Shown here: piece by piece, positions 26,601-32,557 of the stretch | How positions within the stretch are numbered: position 1 is the first letter of the stretch | Layout: every line of letters begins with the position of its first letter | Assembly: GCA_018389105.1 (NCBI GenBank) | Contig: JACATO010000611.1 | Span: 434,001-498,000, forward strand | DNA from: Nautilus pompilius | Lineage: Eukaryota; Mollusca; Cephalopoda; Nautilida; Nautilidae | DNA length: 64,000 nucleotides | Reading direction: 5' to 3' | Program-made: the position numbers and the translations under genes | The notes under the pieces: model-generated | Seen by the model: the letters and a program-made list of their open reading frames with translations, nothing else | The model's database searches: none | What the model was told of the DNA's origin: nothing

Positions 26601-29600
26601 TCACTAGAAGGTTACCAGCACAAGTCCGGGTACACAGCCTTTTGTTATAAGGATGGATTTGGTTCAGTCAGACCTTTCTTTCATATTATTTTTCTTAAAA
26701 CAAAAAATTCATTGTGTTGTAGAACGAACAGAAGAAATAATTCCAAATGGAGACATCATTCCTGGGGATGAAGTGGACCACCATCCTAACAAAGCAGACA
26801 TCATCACAATAACCGGAAAGCCTGAGAACTGTGAAGCTGCAAAGCAAACTCTTCTGGTAAAACTGCAAACGCTCCTCTCAGTCCCTGACTGTAGAAGACA
26901 ATTGTACTATAGAAACAAGAAAGTTTTAAATTGGATTAAAACAGTTTGGTACCAAGATTGCTAAACTCCTTCATTTTCAACATACACTTGATAGAAGATG
27001 GAGAGTAAGGAAAAGAAATGATACAGGCATACCTCTCTTCACTGCTGCTGTGCTTCCATTCTAGCACCTGCGGAACCCCTGATCCCTTGCCAGGTGGTCA
27101 GGTTTCGTATAAGTAAAGCTTTCTAGTTATTCGCATCACATGCTTGTCTGTAGCAAGTTGTTCCTCCAGTTCCTTATTGGTTAAGTTCTAATGAGAATGC
27201 AGCAGCCTTTCAACATCAGCAACATTGATTTCCTCCAATCCAGTTTAGTTTGCCTGCTGAAAGATGTCTTGTAATCACTGGCTCAGCCTCAAAACCAAAG
27301 AGTCTGTGACATGCCTCTGCTCTCACCTTCTGCCATATGATGTCCATACAGTTGCTGCTGACTTCCTTCCAGGCTGTCCTGATCTCAGTGGCCTTCATCA
27401 TGTTATAGGACTACTATTCACCATCTGTCGCCTCAACAAGCTGCCTGGATGCATGCTTATGGTAATATGCTTTGAAGTTATGCTATGACAGCCTGGTCCA
27501 TCAGCTGCAGAAGAGATGTTATATTAGGTGGTAAGAAGACCAATTTCACTGACATTGAAGTCCATAAGATGCTGTGGTTTTCTGGGTGACCTGGGGCATT
27601 GTCAAGCAGCAGCAGCGCTCTGGCCTCCAAATCCTTTTCCTCGCAGTACCACTTCACAGCTGGGGAACAAAATGGCGATGCACCACTGCAGGAAAAAATC
27701 AATTGTCACTCAGGCATTTTTTAAATCATCTTTTCAGATGACAAGCAGATGCTCCTTGGAGAATGCCTTTCATCGCTCAGGGTGTCTCCAAATGGTAAAT
27801 GAGCATGGGCTTGAGTTTTAAATTGCCCGAAGCATTACCACTCAGCAGAAGTGTTAGGCGATTTTGGCAGCCTTGAACCCTGGGAGATGAATGTGCGTGT
27901 TGGCATACACTTTCAAAAGAAGTCTGTCTTGTCGACATTGAAGACAGGTTCAGGAGGGTAGTTGCCTTGGTTGATTGCCTTCGGGGTGTCTGGGTATTTA
28001 CATGCTGCTCGGTTGTCAACGCTTGCAGCTTCACCAGAGATACATACACTGTGCAAGTTACTGCAGTGCTTAAATTTCTTAAACCAACCAGTGGCCTGGA
28101 ATCTCCCCATCACCGATCTCTTGCTGCTGCCTTGCAGGTAGGTGATGATGCCCCAAGCCTTCTCCATGATGATCATCTGGCTTAGGGGCATATGTCACTG
28201 CATCTGATCTTTGACCTACATACTTAATTTCCTCTCCATCTTCTCCAGTAGAATACTCCTTGAATGAACTGTCTCAGTTGCAGTTAACAATGTGGTGGTT
28301 TGAACAGAAGCCCTTATCTTCTCTGCATTCTTGAGAATGGTTTTAATGGTTATGCAGCCAAACCCAAGCTCTGACCAACATCAACCTGACGCTCTCCTGT
28401 TTCTACATGTTTTTATAACCTGCATTTTTACATCCATACTGATGCTTTTTCTTGACTGATTAGCCACATTATCAGCACTATCACTTGCAAGCCTTTTCCC
28501 AGACATTATGGGTAAAAAATGCTTTCAAAATAAAGCAAAAACAGTTACCAACAATTGAATAAACACGTTTTGTGGGAAGTGTCGAAGACAAGTGGGCAGG
28601 GGTGAGTGCTAATTGGCTCAGTGCCAATGAGCATCCATCTCAGAAAAGAAAGAATATCGTTTGCTGCATGTTATCTTGCAGGAATTTTCCTCCAGGACAG
28701 AGCGTTATAAGGAAACAGCACCATAAGAGGTATGCCTGTATAAGGAATTTAAAAAAGACTTGGAAACATGGGGATGACTTACAATGAATGCATACAAGAC
28801 TACTACTTGTTCGTATTTCTATGCATTGCTTGCACTTTCAACAGGTCGCTTTGTTTGTTGTCTTCTTTCTTTATCAGCTCATTGATTAAATAAAGGTGCA
28901 TAGTTTTGTGTAGAAAGTTACAGTTGCTTTAAAGAATAACAATAGATCAGGTAGTTGTCAGTTTTTATGATGATAAAATGCATTTCTGCTTGCATAAGCC
29001 ATCTGAACCATCTACAATGAACTCTGAACAGTGCCTGATCTCACTTTTTTGGTTTAGCATTTTAAAAAATATCATTTTTATTGTTCGGATGTTTTGTTAG
29101 GAGACAGAAGTTTTAGTCAGTTCCATTATTGTAGTTTAAATTACTGTTTTTGTAAATTTACTAAATGTTTATTGCTTACCTTGTTTTGTTTTCACTTTGG
29201 CTTCTTTTTTTTTTCATAAGTAATCCTTTCGATAGTAAATTTGTTTTTTTTAAAAAACCCCTAAACTCTTATTGTAAGGAACATGTTGATATTGTAGATG
29301 GTTGCATTTTAAAATTTGTTAGAATGAAATCATTTAGTTTTTGGCAAAACTGTGTAAATAGGATGGTAACTTTGATGCTTGCACAGTACAAAATCTTCTT
29401 TTCATATAGTCTCTGGTACCTATCACAAAGGAGGTTCGTGTACCTTTCGAGTTCCATAGATTTATTATTGGACAGAAAGGGCGAGATGTACGCAAGATGA
29501 TGGAGGACCATGAAGTGAACATTACTGTACCACCACCTGAAGAGCAGAGCAACACCATTGCAATCACTGGACCACCGTCTAATGTGGAAAAGGCTAAGGT

Positions 29601-31751
29601 GGCTGTTGGGGAAAAGGTTGAGCAGTTGGAGAGAGACAAGGAAAATCGGGTTAGTGATGCTTTGCATTCAGTTGTAGTTGAATATTGAATCCTGGAACTT
29701 GACAGAAACAGAAATTTTAGAGAAGCCTATTCTGTCACTGCAGTATTTTATTAATTTTATTATTAGTGTTGACCAAATTGTTTGTGTAGCACTATACAAT
29801 AACTAAGAATTTGAAAAGTTTATCTTCTTGATAGTCATAAACTGAATTCATTTATTTATTCATAACATTACATATTAAGGTATTAGAATTTTAGATGTTG
29901 CTGCTAGAAATTTTATAATTTCTGTTATTCATTTTAGAACTCTTCTATCATCAAATTCTAATTAAAAAGTAGTATTCGATAACAGCATAAAAACACAAAC
30001 TGATGTCTTTCTTTATTGTGAGCATGAAATTTTCGTGGAGAGCGAGCGAGAGAGAGAGAGGGGCTAAAATTATAAATTAGGTAGACTTGTACTTTCTGTC
30101 TTGTGACCACTTTAATATTTTGGAGAATTTTTAGTTAAAATATAAATCAAAAGTTTTTACAAAATCGAAGCAGATTAGTGCACTGGGCTGTGTTTTTTTT
30201 TTCTGAAATGTTACAGGATTTATTTTTAATAATTGTATAATTGCAGCTCCTCCGCAGCTACCATCTTACTGTTGAAGTTGAGCCAGCGTACCACCCAAAA
30301 ATAATTGGTAGAAAGGGTGCTGTGATCTCCAAGATCAGAGCTGAACACGATGTCAATATTCAGTTTCCAGATAAAAATGATGAAAATCAAAGTATGATCA
30401 CAATCACTGGCTATGAAAACAATGCTGTTAAGGCCAAGGAAGCTGTACTAAAGATTGTACAAGATTTGGTATGAATCTTTTGTTTGTTTTACTTAATTCA
30501 AATTATGTAATTACCATTTTATATTTGATTGCTATACTACAAAGCTGCTGCATTCGTTGATGTGCACTTAAAGTTCATTGTACAGAATTCAGTGTGCTGG
30601 TGGTGGTGTTAATTAACAAAGGTGCCATTTCTCGTCCATGGTATGTTGCATAACATCAGCACGGCTATCAGTTGAAATTACCATATGCCAGTCTGATTTC
30701 CATAATTTCACTCCAATAAATTTTTTCTAGATCTGGAAATTTCATTTTATTTATTCAATTATGAATTAATATAGAGAATTCTTTTTACTAATATACACAA
30801 CTAAGATTGATATAATTTGGGATATTTAATATCACTAGCTTGTGCACAGTGTAAATGCTTTTTAGTTTTTCTCTCTTTAATGAAATTTTGCCTTTTGTAG
30901 TGACAACTTACGTTTGAATGTCTGCTTGTTTTAATGTGTAAACTATCTACTTTTAGGTTCTACCGCTCTTTGGGTGGCATGGCTATTTGCTTGTTACCAG
31001 TTGCTTTTTTTTTTTTTTGTCTTAGGAGGAGATGTCTACAGTTGAAGTGAGAATAGATCATCGGGTTCATCCTCGTATAATTGGTGCTAAGGGACGAATC
31101 GTCCGTCGACTAATGGATGAATACAAGGTTGACATACGATTTCCACGAGTTGACAGTAATGATCCTGATGTTATTCTCATTACTGGCAAAGAAGATGACT
31201 GCTTTGATTGCCAAGATTATTTAGTTGCCATGGAAGAGGAATATGTAAGTTCAGTCATTATTTTCTAATAAAAGTCTGTTAGAATAAATGTTCTATATCT
31301 TTAGTTTTTCAAATCGCTCATTATATGCAAAATTTATTTTAATGTTTCTTCTAGTTTACCTTATGGTTTGTTTTTATTTTCTTTAACTAACTTATGGCAT
31401 TTCCTTACATATTCAGATGTACTAGAATAGTGTTGTAATCATTAGACTAAGGAACTGACTGGATTGTTAAGAAATACCATGAATTCAACATGACTTGCCA
31501 CATTGTTTATTTGTTTTTACTTTTAGCTGCAAGATGTGATTGATCAAGAATATATGAAAACTCTTCAGCAACCACCAAGCCGTCGATCAGATCGGGGTGA
31601 TAAGGGAAGAAATGAATCTAAGGGCTTTGTGGTTAAAAACGCTCCCTGGGACAGTGTTCCTGATACTACAAGCACCAAGGAATTTCCTACATTTGGAACA
31701 GTTGTTACTCCAAAGCCCAACCAAGCCTGGGGCCCAGTTCGCAGGCTCTAA
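5563..31751 (+). CDS. HDLBP: vigilin (multi-KH RNA-binding protein), 5' incomplete; 22 exons
   Basis: Spliced gene on the + strand. The 22 exons all have AG acceptors and GT donors and keep frame, giving 1,187 residues to a TAA at 31749-31751. Human vigilin has about the same length from its VPLEER segment to the end, so only some 80 N-terminal residues (upstream exons) are missing. The protein has one degenerate N-terminal KH unit and 14 further KH domains, then a short tail with GFVVKNAPWD, EFPTFG and a final WGP. Vigilins bind single-stranded RNA through the KH GxxG loops; they act in the cytoplasm on mRNA and ribosomes (translation, mRNA stability) and in heterochromatin. The loops are GKNR, GPNN, GPKG, GKQG, GKNG, GARG, GKGG, GSNG, GRGG, ARRG, GAKG, GQKG, GRKG and GAKG in order. 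Introns carry several transposons, but no exon is damaged, so the gene should be functional. Confidence 0.97.
8598..8713 (+). CDS. HDLBP: vigilin exon: end of N-terminal KH unit
   Basis: Acceptor tctag, 116 nt, joins the preceding exon in phase 1 to complete a Gly codon. It encodes GVSIEMSSAKDQSLTVVING and ends ELVAHLQTQ before GTAGGA. There is no GxxG loop, as in the matching part of vertebrate vigilin. Confidence 0.93.
9190..9690 (+). pseudogene. internally deleted Tigger/jerky-type transposase remnant
   Basis: The ATG near 9200 opens MMSRRRRAHAVDKKLNVIGG, a psq/CENP-B-type N-terminal helix start, which stops after about 27 codons. A second segment (about 9440-9674) reads CLETGLKRHELRDVGSLKIM, resembling the C-terminal helical part of jerky-type transposases, and a third frame ends RKKVTDFFIKK then a stop. 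The N- and C-terminal ends therefore lie about 200 bp apart and the catalytic core is missing, as in internally deleted non-autonomous copies. No terminal repeats were identified, so the limits are approximate. It lies in a vigilin intron, in the same orientation as the gene. Confidence 0.6.
9691..10385. other. vigilin intron, no gene seen
   Basis: AT-rich sequence after the Tigger remnant. Part of 9691-9900 may be its non-coding 3' end. Nothing else is recognised. Confidence 0.4.
10386..10592 (+). CDS. HDLBP: vigilin exon: KH domain 1 (GKNR loop)
   Basis: 207 nt, phase 0 at both ends, one whole KH domain per exon. It encodes ASVIMRIPREHHRFILGKNR and ends IEKARHEIQCISDEQ, close to human IPKEHHRFVIGKNGEKLQ. 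The GxxG loop is GKNR, with the last Gly replaced by Arg (AGG). Confidence 0.95.
10593..11652. other. vigilin intron, no gene seen
   Basis: AT-rich. The acceptor side has a pyrimidine-rich tract (ttctctctttctattag) before 11653. No transposon was recognised. Confidence 0.5.
11653..11868 (+). CDS. HDLBP: vigilin exon: KH domain 2 (GPNN loop)
   Basis: 216 nt, phase 0 to phase 0. It encodes AKLAFERLPVLKIYHPFICG, then PNNQTIKQLMESTGAKINVP, and ends IMKIYEEK. The loop is GPNN; the human domain has GPYN here, so the loss of the final Gly is a conserved family feature. Confidence 0.95.
12221..12427 (+). CDS. HDLBP: vigilin exon: KH domain 3 (GPKG)
   Basis: 207 nt, phase 0 to phase 0, after a long T-rich tract. 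It contains KSQHKYVIGPKGSNIQEIL and TGVSVEIPS, matching human KSQHKYVIGPKGNSLQEIL. The GxxG loop is intact. Confidence 0.96.
12531..12638 (+). CDS. HDLBP: vigilin exon: KH domain 4, first half (GKQG)
   Basis: 108 nt, phase 0. It encodes APSWLHRFIIGKQGATVKII and ends TQNTPK; human has APSWLHRFIIGKKGQNLAKI. It is separated from the rest of the domain by an intron of only 92 bp. Confidence 0.95.
12731..12835 (+). CDS. HDLBP: vigilin exon: KH domain 4, second half
   Basis: 105 nt, phase 0. It encodes VHIEFTEGQDKITVEGPPEE and ends LKDLVTDL; human has VHIEFTEGEDKITLEGPTED. With the preceding exon the module is 213 nt. Confidence 0.95.
12836..13646. other. vigilin intron, no gene seen
   Basis: AT-rich, about 0.8 kb. 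No recognisable element. Confidence 0.5.
13647..13725 (+). CDS. HDLBP: vigilin exon: KH domain 5, first part (GKNG)
   Basis: 79 nt, starts in phase 0 and ends in phase 1 (GCA AAC A, then GT). It encodes ESRMAFDEIEVDQRFHKHII followed by GKNGAN; human has FHRHLIGKSGANINRIKDQY. It is followed by the largest vigilin intron in the window (about 4.85 kb), which carries several repeats. Confidence 0.95.
14700..15000 (-). repeat. tRNA-type SINE copy (degenerate, antisense)
   Basis: Read on the - strand, a B-box-like GGTTTGAATTG (about 14954-14966) is followed by ACCAGGTTTGGTGACCTCCC and an ACTCTTCTGTACCAG segment. This resembles the core seen downstream of the B box in the copies at 36.6, 37.6 and 61.2 kb. 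The A box and exact ends are not clear. GC content is higher than in the surrounding intron. Confidence 0.45.
15239..15720 (+). pseudogene. piggyBac-type transposase remnant
   Basis: Three frames join into the C-terminal half of a piggyBac catalytic domain: LDDYFLSVNLTLTLL (family pattern DNFFTSvpLaxxLL), then RNNFPKRDLYSK and GQLLAIAWKDGKQMVSLS (family WKDKrdVxxLSt), then a frame with FLCLCVVIAFILM and a Lys-rich THL segment (family FxxLlxxxivNayIly). There are several frameshifts and no terminal repeats, so it is an old fragment. It lies within the 4.85 kb vigilin intron. The call rests on pattern similarity over about 150 residues. Confidence 0.65.
16140..17756. repeat. unclassified repeat-like block with Tc1/pogo-type right end
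   Basis: The block is GC-richer than its surroundings with many stops on both strands, the look of a decayed insertion. It ends CCATAATTTTGACTGCCACT then G and TA at 17757-17758; on the - strand this reads as a CAGTGGCAGTCAAAATTATG terminus, typical of Tc1/mariner-type elements. The matching left terminus was not found, and I recognised no transposase. The left limit is a guess from composition. Confidence 0.35.
18574..18713 (+). CDS. HDLBP: vigilin exon: KH domain 5, second part
   Basis: 140 nt, completes the Ile codon left in phase 1 by the exon ending at 13725 and ends in phase 0. It encodes SRIKNETGVAIHIPSDAEHS and ends ELLEMSQRM; human has IEGDPQGVQQAKRELLELASRM. The two parts sum to 219 nt. 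Confidence 0.94.
18871..19089 (+). CDS. HDLBP: vigilin exon: KH domain 6 (GARG)
   Basis: 219 nt, one whole KH module, phase 0 at both ends. It encodes ENEKTRDIIIEQRFHKTIIG then ARGDKIKEIRDNF; human has ENERTKDLIIEQRFHRTIIG. The FPDP and VVLRGPKNDV segments are also conserved. Confidence 0.97.
19536..19622 (+). CDS. HDLBP: vigilin exon: KH domain 7, first part (GKGG)
   Basis: 87 nt, phase 0. It ends FHKNIIGKGGATIRK; human has FHKNIIGKGGANIKK. The intron falls just after the helix that follows the GxxG loop. Confidence 0.96.
19736..19867 (+). CDS. HDLBP: vigilin exon: KH domain 7, second part
   Basis: 132 nt, phase 0. It encodes IRDETETRIDLPSENSNSDV and ITGKKANVESAK; human has IREESNTKIDLPAENSNSET. 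The intron before it is 113 bp. The parts sum to 219 nt. Confidence 0.96.
20242..20460 (+). CDS. HDLBP: vigilin exon: KH domain 8 (GSNG)
   Basis: 219 nt, phase 0. It encodes VEIPHKLHNFIIGSNGRLIR and AIMEECGGVIIRFPPEG; human has VSIPAKLHNSLIGTKGRLIR. Complete KH domain. Confidence 0.97.
20461..21661. other. vigilin intron, no gene seen
   Basis: AT-rich, 1.2 kb. I recognised no transposon or RNA gene. Confidence 0.5.
21662..21748 (+). CDS. HDLBP: vigilin exon: KH domain 9, first part (GRGG)
   Basis: 87 nt, phase 0. It encodes QQSSYTSEVRAKSEYHKFLI followed by GRGGANIRK; human has IRAKPEYHKFLIGKGGGKIR. The intron is at exactly the same place in the domain as in KH domain 7. Confidence 0.96.
21989..22123 (+). 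CDS. HDLBP: vigilin exon: KH domain 9, second part
   Basis: 135 nt, phase 0. It encodes VREKTGARIIFPAEHDEDVE and LITIIGKKESVEQA; human has VRDSTGARVIFPAAEDKDQD. The parts sum to 222 nt. Confidence 0.96.
22124..23890. other. vigilin intron, no gene seen
   Basis: 1.8 kb, AT-rich, with a short (TA)n run at about 23811-23820. A GC-richer piece around 22680-22960 may be an old insertion, but nothing in it is diagnostic. Confidence 0.4.
23891..24109 (+). CDS. HDLBP: vigilin exon: KH domain 10 (ARRG loop)
   Basis: 219 nt, phase 0. It encodes INVDPKHHRHFVARRGEVLR, EYGGVTVSFPRSG and VVLKGAKDCVDGAKKR; human has VDPKHHRHFVIRRGQVLREI. The loop lacks the first Gly in both species, so this domain is a naturally degenerate KH with a very conserved surface. 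Confidence 0.97.
24110..25692. other. vigilin intron, no gene seen
   Basis: 1.6 kb. It contains short homopolymer runs, including a G run with CCCC at about 24650-24659. No element was identified. Confidence 0.4.
25693..25831 (+). CDS. HDLBP: vigilin exon: KH domain 11, first part (GAKG)
   Basis: 139 nt, starts in phase 0 and ends in phase 1. It encodes LQKYHRTVMGAKGYKVQEIT and VGIKFPDRPVNG; human has IPQKFHRSVMGPKGSRIQQI. The acidic insert of the vertebrate domain follows at this splice junction. Confidence 0.95.
26723..26856 (+). CDS. HDLBP: vigilin exon: KH domain 11, insert and second part
   Basis: 134 nt, completes the Glu codon (G|AA) and ends in phase 0. It encodes ERTEEIIPNGDIIPGDEVDH then ADIITITGKPENCEAAKQTL; human has CDIIIISGRKEKCEAAKEAL. 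The linker is shorter than the human one. With the first part the module is 273 nt, larger than the others because of this insert. Confidence 0.94.
27024..28738 (-). mobile_element. Tigger DNA transposon, antisense in vigilin intron
   Basis: The ends are inverted: CAGGCATACCTCT at the left and, on the other strand, CAGGCATACCTCTT at the right, each next to TA (27022-27023 and 28739-28740). This is the classical Tigger1-type terminus. 1.7 kb with one decayed transposase on the - strand. It sits between the exons of vigilin KH 11 and KH 12, opposite to the gene. Confidence 0.93.
27180..28506 (-). pseudogene. Tigger transposase, degenerate
   Basis: The start ATG lies at 28506 (MSGKRLASDSADNVANQSRK), followed by a region with several stops. 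The CENP-B-type DNA-binding part reads WFKKFKHCSNLHSVCISGEA. Catalytic segments in order are FNVDKTDFF (family FNVDETGLFW), LLLLDNAPGHP and LPPNITSLLQLMDQAVI, so all three Asp are present, with 34 residues between the second and third. The C-terminal part continues with ACHRLFGFEAEPV in another frame. Stops and frameshifts make it non-functional. Confidence 0.88.
28741..29409. other. vigilin intron, no gene seen
   Basis: AT-rich sequence between the Tigger and the next vigilin exon. Confidence 0.5.
29410..29649 (+). CDS. HDLBP: vigilin exon: KH domain 12 (GQKG)
   Basis: 240 nt, phase 0. It encodes SLVPITKEVRVPFEFHRFII followed by GQKGRDVRKMMEDHEVNI and ends QLERDKENR; human has LVPVTIEVEVPFDLHRYVIG. 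The extra length is a charged linker between KH 12 and KH 13. Confidence 0.97.
30043..30060. repeat. (GA)n microsatellite
   Basis: Short GA-rich run in a vigilin intron. Confidence 0.8.
30247..30468 (+). CDS. HDLBP: vigilin exon: KH domain 13 (GRKG)
   Basis: 222 nt, phase 0. It encodes VEPAYHPKIIGRKGAVISKI and HDVNIQFPDKNDENQ; human has VDPKYHPKIIGRKGAVITQI. This is the most conserved domain in the window. Confidence 0.98.
31026..31244 (+). CDS. HDLBP: vigilin exon: KH domain 14 (GAKG)
   Basis: 219 nt, phase 0. It encodes IDHRVHPRIIGAKGRIVRRL and YKVDIRFPRVDSNDP; human has LDHRVHARIIGARGKAIRKI. It follows a strong T tract. Confidence 0.97.
31527..31751 (+). CDS. HDLBP: vigilin last coding exon: C-terminal tail
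   Basis: 225 nt including TAA at 31749-31751. The tail holds an Arg/Asp/Lys-rich stretch (RRSDRGDKGR), then KGFVVKNAPWD, EFPTFG and WGPVRRL. Human ends with RGFVVRDAPW, EFPSFG and WGP, so the tail is conserved to the last residues. No KH domain. Confidence 0.97.
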   Translation: MQDVIDQEYMKTLQQPPSRRSDRGDKGRNESKGFVVKNAPWDSVPDTTSTKEFPTFGTVVTPKPNQAWGPVRRL

Positions 31752-32049
31752 TCACTTAGGACATGCAGGGATTGCATCTGAACACAAAATAGTTCTGACT
31801 TTGAAAAGTATGTCCATTGAAAATCCTTCCTAAGATCTGACACTTTATTGCACATGTTCAGGTGCTGTCCTACCTAGCTGCCCCAGTTCACTACAGTATG
31901 GCAGACACTTTCTAACTTCCCATCCTTCAAATTGTGCACTTTTTGCAATAAATCACTGCTGGTCTGTCTGCATGTAGCTACTGTTGGGCAGTTTGGTAAT
32001 GTCTGTCCATGCTTATGTTTGTGGTTGCTTAGCATCACCACTAACATTA

Positions 32050-32051
<2 letters not shown>

Positions 32052-32081
<30 letters not shown>
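32052..32081. repeat. poly(T) tract in vigilin 3'UTR
   Basis: Thirty consecutive T residues; in the mRNA this would be a U30 run. It may be the reverse of a retroposon tail or a length-variable tract. Confidence 0.9.
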
Positions 32082-32082
<1 letters not shown>

Positions 32083-32535
32083 TCTCTCCTTCCCTTCATT
32101 TAAATAACCTTTTTATTTGGCTGGGAAGGGGTAGAGGGCATGATTAGGAATCCTCAGGTTTATTCAATCAGCCGTTATTTTTTAACAGGTACTGTCCTAG
32201 TCTTGATTCTGAGTGATGAAAACCAGACGTGTCAGTTAATGTAGGCAATGGGTTAATTATGCAAGTTGTAAAAGATTTCAATGAACACCGGTTTTTTTGT
32301 GTACCAAGTTAAGTGTCTACGGTTCTGTATGTGAAGAAAACTGCACTGGACACTGGTTTACTCGACTGAGTACGTACTTGTAGAGGCACACCTCTCTCTC
32401 TCTCGCGCTCTCTTCCCCTCCATTTTGGAACTGAAAAATTATTGTGTATAAAATGATATGTACATTCATCTGGGTGTCATCTGAGGTTCTCACTGTAAAA
32501 TATGATGAATGTAAGCAGAGAATCTTTTAAGGCTC

Positions 32536-32547
32536 AATAAAAATAAA
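32536..32547 (+). terminator. HDLBP: overlapping poly(A) signals of vigilin
   Basis: Two adjacent AATAAA hexamers (32536-32541 and 32542-32547), followed by a T/G-rich stretch after about 15 bases. Confidence 0.75.
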
Positions 32548-32557
32548 AATATATTCT

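Larger units (their letters stand above)
31752..32557 (+). other. HDLBP: vigilin 3' untranslated region
   Basis: About 0.8 kb from the stop codon to the probable cleavage site. It contains a 30-T run (32052-32081) and a CT-rich stretch (about 32392-32415). The end is set from the two poly(A) signals at 32536-32547 and is approximate. Confidence 0.75.

Noticed and set aside
26586..26722. Possible upstream extension of the vigilin exon at 26723
   Set aside because: The frame is open but the vigilin alignment and the phase-1 junction need the acceptor at 26721-26722.
29269..29667. Long - strand frame of 132 codons
   Set aside because: It is the shadow of the vigilin KH 12 exon on the + strand.
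31932..32147. Open frame of 71 codons in the vigilin 3'UTR
   Set aside because: Mostly created by the T30 run; no similarity and downstream of the vigilin stop.
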